This document shows, piece by piece, positions 42,399-51,112 of a DNA stretch of 64,000 nt. The notes beneath the pieces are model-generated. The model saw only the letters and a program-made list of their open reading frames with translations. It ran no database searches and was not told the origin of the DNA. The translations under genes and the position numbers were made by a program. The DNA is from Lawsonibacter hominis (GTDB lineage Bacteria; Bacillota; Clostridia; Oscillospirales; Oscillospiraceae): the NCBI RefSeq assembly GCF_014287895.1, contig NZ_JACOPP010000004.1, forward strand, positions 166,776-230,775. The letters run 5' to 3'. Numbering within the stretch: the stretch's first letter is position 1; every line of letters begins with the position of its first letter.

Positions 42399-42434
42399 GA
42401 AGCCCGCCGCCTTCTTAAGGCGGCGGGCTTCTGC
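42399..42434 (-). terminator. Terminator between LacI gene and the malic enzyme unit
   Basis: A 16-bp perfect stem AGAAGCCCGCCGCCTT with a 3-nt loop. On the minus strand it is followed by GTTTTATTG, so it best ends the malic enzyme transcript, but it also stands just after the LacI stop. Confidence 0.85.
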
Positions 42435-42465
42435 GCATATGTGCGCACTGCGTACGGTTTCCGCA

Positions 42466-42696
42466 TCAGCGCTGGGGACAGCCGGCCCGCCGGTCTGCGC
42501 AGCAGAGCAGCAGCACGCCGAGGGCGGCGATGCCGGCCAGGGAGATGGCAGACCAAGCCTGACGATAAGAAGGGGCGGGCAGATAGCAGCCGAACAGGTT
42601 TGGTCCGATCCTGCGTCCAAAGCCTCCGGCCACTTCATAAAGGGACTGAAACCGGGCCGCATTGAGCCATTTCAGGCCCTCCAGCGTATGATCCAT
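42466..42696 (-). CDS. Small putative membrane protein
   Basis: A 76-residue frame between malic enzyme and the terminator has one hydrophobic helix ('AWSAISLAGIAALGVLLLCCA', about 47-67) and an amphipathic N-terminus. The ribosome-binding site is weak. Its position inside the malic enzyme transcript is the main support. I do not recognise it. Confidence 0.4.
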   Translation of the reverse strand: MDHTLEGLKWLNAARFQSLYEVAGGFGRRIGPNLFGCYLPAPSYRQAWSAISLAGIAALGVLLLCCADRRAGCPQR

Positions 42697-42739
42697 GGCG
42701 CCGTCCCGCTTTCTGTCCCCATCTGCGGACCGCTCCCGC

Positions 42740-43915
42740 TCAGATGCGGGCCACGCCGCTGTCGCGGGCGGCCTGGGCTACGGCGGCGGCCACCGTCCTG
42801 CCCACCCGGGGGTCGAAGGCGGCGGGGATGATGTAATCGGCGTTGCGCTCTTCATCCGAAATGAGGCCCGCCAGCGCCTCGGCCGCCGCGACCTTCATCG
42901 CCTCGTTGATGTCGCTGGCCCGCACGTCGAACGCGCCCCGGAAGATGCCTGGGAACGCCAGCACGTTGTTGATCTGGTTGGGGAAGTCGCTGCGCCCCGT
43001 GGCCACCACCTTCGCCCCGCCTGCCTTGGCCTCGTCGGGGAAGATCTCCGGCGTGGGGTTGGCGCAGGCAAACAGGATCGCGTCCCGGTTCATGGTCTGC
43101 ACCATCTCCGCCGTCACCGCGCCGGGCGCCGACACGCCGATGAACACGTCGGCCCCCGCCAGCACCTCCGCCAGGCTGCCCGCCCGCTTCTGCAGGTTGG
43201 TCACCCGGGCCATTTCCTCCTTGACGGCGTTCATCCCCTTCTCCCGGCCCGCGTAGATGGCTCCGCTGCGGTCGCACAGCGTCACGTCCTTCACGCCCGC
43301 CGCCAGCAGCAGCTTGCAGATGGCGATCGCCGCCGCCCCGGCGCCGTTCATCACCACACGGACCGTCTCCTTCCGCTTCCCCACCACCTTCAGGGCGTTG
43401 GTCAGGCCCGCCAGCGTAATGACCGCCGTGCCGTGCTGGTCGTCGTGGAAGATGGGGATGTCGCAGCGCTCCTTCAGCTTCCGCTCGATCTCAAAGCACC
43501 GCGGCGCCGAGATGTCCTCCAGGTTCACGCCCCCGAAGGACCCGGCCAGCAGGGCCACGGTATTCACGATCTCGTCCACGTCCTTGCTGCGCACGCACAG
43601 GGGAATGGCGTCCACTCCGCCGAATGCCTTGAAGAGCACGCACTTGCCCTCCATGACGGGCATCCCCGCTTCCGGACCGATGTCCCCCAGCCCCAGCACC
43701 GCCGTTCCGTCCGTAACCACCGCCACGGTGTTCCAGCGGCCGGTCAGCTCATAGCTCTGGTCCACGTCCTTCTGGATCTCCAGGCAGGGCGCGGCCACGC
43801 CGGGCGTATAGGCCAGGCTCAGATCCTCCCGCGTGGCCACTGGCACCTTCGGCGTGACCTCCAGCTTTCCCTTCCATTCCCGATGCAGGCGCAGCGCTTC
43901 TTTTGCATAATCCAT
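42740..43915 (-). CDS. NAD(P)-dependent malic enzyme, short form
   Basis: A 391-residue enzyme that decarboxylates malate to pyruvate. It has 'SLAYTPGVAAPCLEI' (catalytic Tyr region), 'DGTAVLGLGDIGPEAGMPV', 'EDISAPRCFEIE' (metal ligands Glu/Asp), 'PIFHDDQHGTAVI' and the NAD-binding 'NGAGAAAIAICKLL'. The length fits the compact bacterial form without the phosphotransacetylase tail. ATG at 43915 lies behind GGAGGAATCGAC. Confidence 0.95.
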   Translation of the reverse strand: MDYAKEALRLHREWKGKLEVTPKVPVATREDLSLAYTPGVAAPCLEIQKDVDQSYELTGRWNTVAVVTDGTAVLGLGDIGPEAGMPVMEGKCVLFKAFGGVDAIPLCVRSKDVDEIVNTVALLAGSFGGVNLEDISAPRCFEIERKLKERCDIPIFHDDQHGTAVITLAGLTNALKVVGKRKETVRVVMNGAGAAAIAICKLLLAAGVKDVTLCDRSGAIYAGREKGMNAVKEEMARVTNLQKRAGSLAEVLAGADVFIGVSAPGAVTAEMVQTMNRDAILFACANPTPEIFPDEAKAGGAKVVATGRSDFPNQINNVLAFPGIFRGAFDVRASDINEAMKVAAAEALAGLISDEERNADYIIPAAFDPRVGRTVAAAVAQAARDSGVARI

Positions 43916-43976
43916 GTCGATTCCTCCCGCTTCTTTTTTGCTTCAGGGATTTGACCGTTCTTCTTCAGCAGTCATC

Positions 43977-44006
43977 ATTATACTTGCACGTTCCATACCA
44001 AGTCAA
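43977..44006 (-). promoter_or_regulatory. Sigma-70-type promoter of malic enzyme
   Basis: TTGACT, 18-bp spacer, TATAAT on the minus strand, about 60 bp upstream of the start codon. Confidence 0.75.
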
Positions 44007-44088
44007 TGCCGATCCCCGCCTCCCGCCCCGCTCCGGAACAGCGCGGTCTGTTTTTCGGAAAAACGGGTAAAAAATGCTCCAGCCGCTC

Positions 44089-44117
44089 TTGACAACTCAA
44101 TTTTTCTGGTGTATCAT
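44089..44117 (+). promoter_or_regulatory. Sigma-70-type promoter of the trp operon
   Basis: A perfect TTGACA, 17-bp spacer and TATCAT precede the T-box leader by about 20 bp. Confidence 0.9.
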
Positions 44118-44129
44118 ATGTCAAAATTT

Positions 44130-44410
44130 AATAGGGTAAACCGTTGATGTGAAGATAACGTCTGTTGTGCACTCACAGAGAGTCCGGGCAGCTGAGAGCC
44201 GGGCAGGACGCAGGCAGGCAAATGGATCACAGAGGGCGCGAGGAACCGCCGGCGAGGCTTAGTATTTCGCGACGTGGAGGCATACGTTTGTTGCCGGGGA
44301 TATGCTGGTATCCCGCAAAGTGCGCGGCCCATCGGCCGCGAATCAAGGTGGCACCGCGAGCCGTGATACGCTCGTCCTTGACAGATTACTGTCAGGGACG
44401 GGCGTTTTTT
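44130..44410 (+). promoter_or_regulatory. Tryptophan T-box leader with terminator
   Basis: The leader has T-box landmarks. The AGAGAG...GCTGAGAGCC elements of Stem I lie near 44178-44206. A TGG triplet at 44223-44225 is the likely Trp specifier. The T-box proper AAGGTGGCACCGCG is at 44345-44358. A terminator stem (CGCTCGTCCTTGACAG at 44369-44384 with its complement at 44389-44404) is followed by six T. Uncharged tRNA-Trp would stabilise the antiterminator and turn on the trp genes. The specifier is inferred from position and downstream genes. Confidence 0.93.
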
Positions 44411-44438
44411 GCTGCCCCGTCCCGAAGGAGGTCAACGC

Positions 44439-45914
44439 ATGTATTATCCCTCACTCAAGCAGGCCCGCGCCATCGCGGCCTGCGGAGCCTACCGGAAGAT
44501 CCCCGTCAGCCGGGAGCTCCTCTCCGATTTTACCACTCCCATTCAGGCGCTTCGTATCCTGCGGGCTCGGAGCGGGCACTGCTTCCTGCTGGAATCCGCC
44601 GCCGACAGCGGCGGCTGGGGCCGCTACTCCTTTTTAGGCTTTGACCCCACGCTGGAGGTCACCTGCACCGACGGCCTGCTCACGCTGCGGGGGGAGGAGC
44701 CCCTGCGCCGGCGCACCGCCCATCCCGGCCAGGCCCTGCGGGAGCTGCTCGCCGCCCACAAAAGCCCGCGCCTGCCCGGCCTGCCGCCCTTTACCGGCGG
44801 ACTGGTGGGCTACTTCTCGTATGATTACGTAAAATACGCCGAGCCCGCGCTGGTGCTGGACGCCCAGGACCAGGAGGGCTTTCAGGATATGGACCTGATG
44901 CTGTTTGAGAAGGTGGTGGTCTTCGACCACTTCCGGCAGAAGCTCATCCTGATCGTCAGCGCCGGCGCGGAGGACCTGGACGTCTCCTACCCCGCCGCCT
45001 GCGCCGAGCTGGAGCGGATGGCCCAGCTGCTCCGCGGCGGCGAAGCGCTCCCCCGTCAGCCCGGCCGCCTGACCGGGCCCATCACCCCGCTGTTCGACCA
45101 GGCCGCCTACTGCGCCATGGTGGAGCGGGCCAAGCGGTACATCTTTGAGGGCGACATCTTCCAGGTGGTCCTCTCCAACCGGCTGGAGGCGGAATTTGAA
45201 GGCTCCCTGCTGGACGCCTACCGGATGCTGCGCACCACCAATCCCTCCCCTTACATGTTCTACTTTACCAGCGACGAGATCGAGCTTGCCGGGACCTCGC
45301 CGGAAACGCTGGTCAAGCTGGAGGACGGGGTGCTGCACACCTTCCCGCTGGCGGGCACCCGGCCCCGGGGCAAAACGCCGGAGGAAGACGCCGCCCTGGA
45401 GAAAGAGCTGCTGGCCGACGAAAAGGAGCTGGCCGAGCACAACATGCTGGTGGATCTGGGCCGCAACGACATCGGCAGGATCAGCCGCTTCGGTACGGTG
45501 GAGGTGGAGCGCTACCAGTCCATTGAGCGTTTTTCCCATGTGATGCACATCGGCTCCACCGTCCGGGGCGTACTGCGGGAGGACCGGGACGCGGTGGACG
45601 CGGTGGACGCCATCCTGCCCGCGGGGACCCTTTCCGGCGCACCCAAGCTGCGGGCCATGGAAATCATCAACGCCCTGGAGAACAACAAGCGGGGCGTCTA
45701 CGGCGGCGCCATCGGCTATCTGGACTTCACCGGCAACCTGGACACCTGCATCGCCATCCGCCTGGCCTTCCGGAAAAACGGCAAGGTCTTCATCCGCTCC
45801 GGGGCGGGCATCGTGGCCGATTCGGAGCCGGAGAAAGAATTTCAGGAGTGCATCAACAAGGCTCAGGCGGTGGTTCGGGCCCTGGAGCTGGCCCAGAAGG
45901 AGAGAGACCTATGA
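44439..45914 (+). CDS. trpE: Anthranilate synthase component I
   Basis: The 491-residue chorismate-binding enzyme makes anthranilate with TrpG-supplied ammonia. The feedback-site-like 'CFLLESA' lies near the N-terminus, then 'YIFEGDIFQVVLSNRLEAEF', 'AGTSPETLVKLEDG', 'LPLAGTRPRG'-type text, 'DLGRNDIGRI' and 'FIRSGAGIVADSEPEKEF'. ATG at 44439 follows AAGGAGG. Its stop overlaps trpG by 4 bp. Confidence 0.96.
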   Translation: MYYPSLKQARAIAACGAYRKIPVSRELLSDFTTPIQALRILRARSGHCFLLESAADSGGWGRYSFLGFDPTLEVTCTDGLLTLRGEEPLRRRTAHPGQALRELLAAHKSPRLPGLPPFTGGLVGYFSYDYVKYAEPALVLDAQDQEGFQDMDLMLFEKVVVFDHFRQKLILIVSAGAEDLDVSYPAACAELERMAQLLRGGEALPRQPGRLTGPITPLFDQAAYCAMVERAKRYIFEGDIFQVVLSNRLEAEFEGSLLDAYRMLRTTNPSPYMFYFTSDEIELAGTSPETLVKLEDGVLHTFPLAGTRPRGKTPEEDAALEKELLADEKELAEHNMLVDLGRNDIGRISRFGTVEVERYQSIERFSHVMHIGSTVRGVLREDRDAVDAVDAILPAGTLSGAPKLRAMEIINALENNKRGVYGGAIGYLDFTGNLDTCIAIRLAFRKNGKVFIRSGAGIVADSEPEKEFQECINKAQAVVRALELAQKERDL

Positions 45915-46489
45915 TCCTGCTCATCGACAATTACGACAGCTTTTCCTATAACCTCTATCAGCTGGTGGGGAGCATCACGCCCGATATCCGGGTGGTCCGC
46001 AACGACGCGGTGACGGTTCGGGACCTGCGCGCCCTCGCCCCCAGCCGCCTGATCCTCTCGCCCGGTCCCGGCCGCCCGGCGGACGCCGGCGTGTGCGAGC
46101 AGGCGGTCCGGGAGCTGGCGGGCGCGGTGCCCATACTGGGGGTCTGCCTGGGCCACCAGGCCATCTGCGAGGCCTTCGGCGCGCGCGTTTCCTACGCCCG
46201 GCAGCTCATGCACGGCAAGCAGTCCCGGGTAATGCTGGATCAGGCCTGTCCCCTCTTCCGCGGCCTGCCGGAGGCCATCACCGCCGGGCGGTACCACTCC
46301 CTGGCCGCCGCGGAGGAGTCTCTGCCCGGCTGTCTGAAGGTCACCGCCCGCAGCGAAGACGGGGAAATTATGGCGGTGGCACACCGCAGCTATCCCGTCT
46401 ACGGCCTGCAATTCCATCCCGAGTCCATTTTGACGCCCCAGGGCGCCGCCATCCTGCACCGTTTTCTGGAGGGAACCCATCATGATTAA
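45911..46489 (+). CDS. trpG: Anthranilate synthase component II (glutamine amidotransferase)
   Basis: A 192-residue class I amidotransferase. It has 'MILLIDNYDSFSYNL', 'LSPGPGRPADAG', the nucleophile Cys in 'ILGVCLGHQAI', and the His-Glu pair in 'LQFHPESILT'. It supplies ammonia to TrpE and is not fused to trpD. It overlaps both neighbours. Confidence 0.96.
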   Translation: MILLIDNYDSFSYNLYQLVGSITPDIRVVRNDAVTVRDLRALAPSRLILSPGPGRPADAGVCEQAVRELAGAVPILGVCLGHQAICEAFGARVSYARQLMHGKQSRVMLDQACPLFRGLPEAITAGRYHSLAAAEESLPGCLKVTARSEDGEIMAVAHRSYPVYGLQFHPESILTPQGAAILHRFLEGTHHD

Positions 46490-47495
46490 AGAAGCCATTC
46501 ATCAGCTTGCCGCCAAGCACGACCTGTCCTATGACACGGCCGCCGCCGTGATGGACGAGATCATGGGCGGCCAGGCCAGCCCGATCCAGATGTCCGCCTT
46601 CCTCACCGCGCTGGCCATGAAGGGGGAGACCATCGATGAGATCACCGCCTGCGCCGCCTCCATGCGCGCCCACTGTGTCCGGCTGCTCCACGACCTGGAC
46701 GCGCTGGAGATTGTCGGCACCGGCGGCGACGGGGCCAACTCCTTCAATATCTCCACCACCTCGGCCTTTGTGGTGGCCGCCGGCGGCGTTCCGGTCGCCA
46801 AGCACGGCAACCGCGCGGCCTCCTCCCAATGCGGCGCCGCCGACGTGCTGGAGGCGCTGGGAGTCAACATTGCCCTGCCCCCGGAACAGAGCGCCCAGCT
46901 GCTGGAGGCGCAGCGTTTTTGCTTTCTCTTTGCCCAAAACTACCATATTTCCATGAAATATGTGGCGCCCGTGCGGCGGGAGCTGGGCATCCGCACCGTG
47001 TTCAACATCCTGGGGCCCCTTTCCAACCCCGCCGGGGCCCGGCGGGAGCTGATGGGCGTTTACGACGCCGCCCTGGTGGAGCCGCTGGCCCAGGTCATGT
47101 CCAACCTGGGGGTGCGGCGGGGCATGGTGGTGTTCGGCCAGGACCGGCTGGACGAGATCTCCATGTCCGCCCCCACCTCCGTGTGCGAGATCCGGGACGG
47201 CTGGTTCCAGTCCTATGAGCTCACGCCGGAGCAGTTCGGCTATCCCCGCTGCGGCAAGCAGGCGCTGGCAGGCGGCGCCCCGGCGGAGAACGCCGCCATC
47301 ACCCGCTCCATTCTGGAGGGGACGGAGCGGGGCGCCAAGCGTCAGGCGGTATGCCTCAATGCGGGGGCCGCGCTGTACATCGGCGGCAGGGCCGGCACCA
47401 TGGCCGGCGGCGTGAAGCAGGCGGAGGAGCTCATCGACTCCGGCGCGGCCCTTGAAAAGCTGGAGGAGATCGTCCGCCTCTCCCGGGAGGGCTGA
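46482..47495 (+). CDS. trpD: Anthranilate phosphoribosyltransferase
   Basis: The 337-residue enzyme transfers phosphoribose from PRPP to anthranilate. It has 'EIVGTGGDGANSFNIST' (PRPP-binding glycine loop), 'VAKHGNRAASSQCGAADVLEA', and 'VRRELGIRTVFNILGPLSNPA'. ATG lies 8 bp inside trpG behind CTGGAGGG. Confidence 0.97.
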   Translation: MIKEAIHQLAAKHDLSYDTAAAVMDEIMGGQASPIQMSAFLTALAMKGETIDEITACAASMRAHCVRLLHDLDALEIVGTGGDGANSFNISTTSAFVVAAGGVPVAKHGNRAASSQCGAADVLEALGVNIALPPEQSAQLLEAQRFCFLFAQNYHISMKYVAPVRRELGIRTVFNILGPLSNPAGARRELMGVYDAALVEPLAQVMSNLGVRRGMVVFGQDRLDEISMSAPTSVCEIRDGWFQSYELTPEQFGYPRCGKQALAGGAPAENAAITRSILEGTERGAKRQAVCLNAGAALYIGGRAGTMAGGVKQAEELIDSGAALEKLEEIVRLSREG

Positions 47496-47497
47496 GC

Positions 47498-48292
47498 ATG
47501 GCCGCCACCATTCTGCAGGCCATTGCCGCCCACGCCCGGGAGCGGGTGGCGGCGGCGGAGGAGGAGACCAGCCTGGACGCGCTCCAGGCCCAGTGCCGGG
47601 CCCTGGGGCGGGCCCACGGCTCCCCCTTCCGCTCGGCCCTGGAAACGCCGGGGCTGTCCTTCCTCTGCGAGGTGAAGAAGGCCTCCCCCTCCAAAGGGGT
47701 CATCGCGCCGGACTTCCCCTATCGGGACATCGCGCGGGACTATCAGGCGGCGGGGGCGGACGCCATCTCCTGCCTTACGGAGCCCAAATGGTTCCTGGGC
47801 TCGGATCAGATCTTCCGGGAGATCCGGGGCGCCGTGTCCCTGCCCATGCTCCGCAAGGACTTCACGGTGGATGAATATCAGCTTTATCAGGCCAGGCTCA
47901 TGGGGGCGGACTGCGTGCTGCTGATCTGCGCCCTGCTGGACACGGACGAGCTGGCCCGGTATCTGGGGATCTGTGAGGAGCTGGGGCTGGACGCCCTGGC
48001 GGAGGCCCACGACGCATGGGAGATCGCCAGCGCCGTCTCCGCCGGGGCGAAGATCATCGGGGTGAACAACCGGAATCTGAAGGACTTTTCGGTGGACTTC
48101 TCCAACGCCGCCCGGCTGCGGGATCAGATCCCGCCGGGGGTGCTCTACGTGGCGGAAAGCGGCGTGCGCGCCCCGGAGGACGTATCCGCCCTGAAACGGA
48201 TCGGCGCGGACGCGGTGCTCGTGGGCGAGGCGCTCATGCGCGCCCCGGACAGGGGGGCCATGCTCTCCGCCCTGCGGGAGGCGGCCCGATGA
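47498..48292 (+). CDS. trpC: Indole-3-glycerol phosphate synthase
   Basis: A 264-residue TIM-barrel enzyme. It has 'FLCEVKKASPSKGVI' (catalytic Lys), 'DAISCLTEPKWFLGS', 'MLRKDFTVDEYQ', 'IIGVNNRNLKDF' and 'AESGV'. It starts 3 bp after trpD stops, behind GGGAGG, and overlaps trpF by 4 bp. Confidence 0.97.
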   Translation: MAATILQAIAAHARERVAAAEEETSLDALQAQCRALGRAHGSPFRSALETPGLSFLCEVKKASPSKGVIAPDFPYRDIARDYQAAGADAISCLTEPKWFLGSDQIFREIRGAVSLPMLRKDFTVDEYQLYQARLMGADCVLLICALLDTDELARYLGICEELGLDALAEAHDAWEIASAVSAGAKIIGVNNRNLKDFSVDFSNAARLRDQIPPGVLYVAESGVRAPEDVSALKRIGADAVLVGEALMRAPDRGAMLSALREAAR

Positions 48293-48894
48293 CCCGCATC
48301 AAGATCTGCGGCCTCACCCGGCCGGAGGACGTGCGATATGTGAACACGGCGAAGCCGGACTGGTGCGGATTCATCCTCAATTTCCCCAGCAGCCGCCGAA
48401 ACGTGACCCCGGAGCAGGCGCGCGCCCTGCGGGCGGGCCTGGACCCGGACATCCGGCCGGTGGGGGTGTTCGTGGACCGGCCGGTGGAGGAGGTCGCCGC
48501 CCTGCTGAACAGCGGCGTCATCTCCGTCGCTCAGCTCCATGGCCGTGAGGATAACGCCTACATTTCCGTCCTGCGAACGCTGGCTCCGGGCTGTGTGGTC
48601 TGGAGGGCGTTCCAGCTCCGCTCCCAGGCCGACCTGGCGGCGGCCGACGCCTCAGGCGCGGATCTGGTGCTGCTGGATAACGGCCGGGGCACCGGCCAGA
48701 CCTTCGACTGGTCCCTGGCGGGGAGCGTGCATCGCCCCTTCCTGCTGGCGGGAGGGCTGACGCCGGAGAGCATCCCCCGGGCCGTCGCCGCCCTGCGCCC
48801 CTATGGGCTGGATCTGTCCAGCGGGGTGGAGACGGACGGGGTCAAGGACCCTGCCAAAATACAGGCGGCGGTGACCGCCGCCAGAGAGGAATGA
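48289..48894 (+). CDS. trpF: Phosphoribosylanthranilate isomerase
   Basis: A separate 201-residue TrpF with 'IKICGLTRPEDVRY' (catalytic Cys), 'WCGFILNFPSSRRNVTPEQA', 'QLHGREDNAYI', 'LLDNGRGTGQTFDW' (catalytic Asp) and 'GLDLSSGVETDGVKDPAKI'. Confidence 0.96.
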   Translation: MTRIKICGLTRPEDVRYVNTAKPDWCGFILNFPSSRRNVTPEQARALRAGLDPDIRPVGVFVDRPVEEVAALLNSGVISVAQLHGREDNAYISVLRTLAPGCVVWRAFQLRSQADLAAADASGADLVLLDNGRGTGQTFDWSLAGSVHRPFLLAGGLTPESIPRAVAALRPYGLDLSSGVETDGVKDPAKIQAAVTAAREE

Positions 48895-48898
48895 GAGC

Positions 48899-50083
48899 AT
48901 GTCCAAGGGACGATTCGGCATCCACGGCGGGCAGTATCTGCCCGAGACGCTGATGAACGCGGTGATTGAGCTGGAGGATGCCTACAACCGCTGCAAAGAC
49001 GACCCGGAGTTCAACGCGGAGCTGTCCGAGCTGCTCAACGAATACGCCGGGCGGCCCTCCCGGCTGTACTTTGCCCGCCGCATGACACAGGACCTGGGCG
49101 GCGCGAAGATCTATCTCAAGCGGGAGGACCTGAACCACACCGGGGCCCACAAGATCAACAATGTGCTGGGCCAGGCGCTGCTGGCCAAAAAAATGGGCAA
49201 AACGCGCCTCATTGCCGAGACGGGGGCGGGCCAGCACGGGGTGGCCACCGCCACGGCGGCGGCGCTGCTGGGCATGGAGTGCGAGGTGTTCATGGGCCAG
49301 GAGGACACCCGGCGCCAGGCCCTGAACGTCTACAAAATGCGCCTTTTGGGGGCGCAGGTCCATCCGGTGGCCACCGGCACCGCCACCCTGAAGGACGCAG
49401 TCAGCCAGACCATGCGGGAGTGGACCGCCCGCATCCGCGATACCCACTACTGCCTGGGCTCCTGTATGGGGCCCCATCCGTTCCCTACCATCGTGCGGGA
49501 CTTTCAGGCGGTGATCTCCCGGGAGATCCGGCAGCAGCTTCTGGAGCGGGAAGGACGGCTCCCCGACGCGGTGCTGGCCTGTGTGGGCGGGGGCTCCAAC
49601 GCCATCGGGGCGTTCTATCACTTCATCCAGGACCCCTCCGTCCGGCTCATCGGCTGTGAGGCGGCGGGCCGGGGGGTGGATACCCCCGACACGGCGGCCA
49701 CCATCGCCACCGGCCGCCTGGGCATCTTTCACGGTATGAAGAGCTACTTCTGCCAGGACGAGTACGGCCAGATCGCCCCGGTGTACTCCATCTCCGCGGG
49801 GCTGGATTACCCCGGCATCGGCCCGGAGCACGCCTGGCTCCATGACACCGGCCGCGCGGAATACGTAAGCGTGACCGACAGCGAGGCGGTGGACGCCTTT
49901 GCGTACATGAGCCGCATGGAGGGCATCATTCCCGCCATCGAGTCGGCCCATGCGGTGGCCTGCGCCCGGAAGCTGGCCCCCTCCATGGGGCGGGAACAGA
50001 TCATCGTCATCAACATCTCCGGGCGGGGCGACAAGGACTGCTCCGCCATCGCCCGGTATCGTGGGGAGGAGATCCGCGAATGA
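48899..50083 (+). CDS. trpB: Tryptophan synthase beta chain
   Basis: The 394-residue PLP enzyme condenses indole with serine. The PLP Lys lies in 'LNHTGAHKINNVLGQALLA', the indole-site Glu in 'ETGAGQHGVATATAAALLG', the phosphate loop is 'CVGGGSNAIG', and 'GLDYPGIGPEHAWL' is typical of TrpB1. It overlaps trpA by 4 bp. Confidence 0.97.
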   Translation: MSKGRFGIHGGQYLPETLMNAVIELEDAYNRCKDDPEFNAELSELLNEYAGRPSRLYFARRMTQDLGGAKIYLKREDLNHTGAHKINNVLGQALLAKKMGKTRLIAETGAGQHGVATATAAALLGMECEVFMGQEDTRRQALNVYKMRLLGAQVHPVATGTATLKDAVSQTMREWTARIRDTHYCLGSCMGPHPFPTIVRDFQAVISREIRQQLLEREGRLPDAVLACVGGGSNAIGAFYHFIQDPSVRLIGCEAAGRGVDTPDTAATIATGRLGIFHGMKSYFCQDEYGQIAPVYSISAGLDYPGIGPEHAWLHDTGRAEYVSVTDSEAVDAFAYMSRMEGIIPAIESAHAVACARKLAPSMGREQIIVINISGRGDKDCSAIARYRGEEIRE

Positions 50084-50886
50084 GCCGAATCAAAGAAGCG
50101 TTTGCCGGCGGGAAGGCCTTCATCCCCTTCCTCACCTGCGGGGACCCGGATCTGGAGACCACCGAGGCCATTGTGCACGCCATGGCCCAGGCGGGGGCCG
50201 ACCTCATCGAGCTGGGCATCCCCTTTTCCGACCCCACCGCCGAGGGCCCGGTCATCCAGGCCGCCAATGCCCGGGCCCTGTCCGGCGGCGTGACCGCCGA
50301 TTCGATCTTTGCGCTGGTGCGCCGCCTGCGCAGGACGCTTACCCTTCCCCTGGTGTTCATGACCTACGCCAACGTGGTCTTCTCCTACGGTACGGAGCGT
50401 TTCCTCTCCGCCGCCGCAGCCGCCGGGGTCGACGGGCTGATCCTCCCCGACGTGCCCTTTGAGGAAAAAGAGGAATTTGCCCCGCTGTGCCGCAAGTACG
50501 GACTGGACCTCATTTCCCTGATCGCCCCCACCTCGGCCGGCCGCATCACCCAGATCGCCCGGGCGGCGGAGGGCTTCGTCTACTGCGTGTCCTCCCTGGG
50601 CGTCACCGGCATGCGCCGCCAGATCACCACAGACGTGGGCGCCCTGGTGGAGCTGGTCCGGCGGGCCAACCCGGGTATCCCCTGCGCCGTGGGCTTCGGG
50701 ATCTCCACGCCCGAGCAGGCGGCCGCCATGGCCGCTGTATCCGACGGGGCCATCGTTGGCTCCGCCATCGTAACGCTGGCCGGGCGGTACGGGCGCGACG
50801 CCGTACCCGCGGTCCGGGACTATGTCCAGGCGATGAAGGCGGCGGTGAGCGCCCCGCAGCGTCCGGCAGAGGCAGACCCCCCCTAA
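50080..50886 (+). CDS. trpA: Tryptophan synthase alpha chain
   Basis: The 268-residue TIM-barrel subunit makes indole from indole-3-glycerol phosphate. Catalytic Glu is in 'DLIELGIPFSDPTAEGP' and Asp in 'DGLILPDVPFEE'. It completes the trpEGDCFBA order. No clear terminator is visible between it and the next gene. Confidence 0.97.
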   Translation: MSRIKEAFAGGKAFIPFLTCGDPDLETTEAIVHAMAQAGADLIELGIPFSDPTAEGPVIQAANARALSGGVTADSIFALVRRLRRTLTLPLVFMTYANVVFSYGTERFLSAAAAAGVDGLILPDVPFEEKEEFAPLCRKYGLDLISLIAPTSAGRITQIARAAEGFVYCVSSLGVTGMRRQITTDVGALVELVRRANPGIPCAVGFGISTPEQAAAMAAVSDGAIVGSAIVTLAGRYGRDAVPAVRDYVQAMKAAVSAPQRPAEADPP

Positions 50887-51112
50887 ATTTTACGTTTGTT
50901 TTTCCATTTGCCCGTTGGCGTCAGCTCTCTTGTTGCAATCTTTTCGCCCATTACAACCTTTTTTCTTGTCTGCCGCTGTCCTTGACCGAAACTGCAAACA
51001 GAGCTTACCGCCCCTCCGTTGCAGGAGACGGCCTCCCGCTTTTACAATGAAACGGCCGGCGCGCGTATGGACGCCGCGGCAAAGCCATTGTTTAATTGGG
51101 AGGAAACCAGGA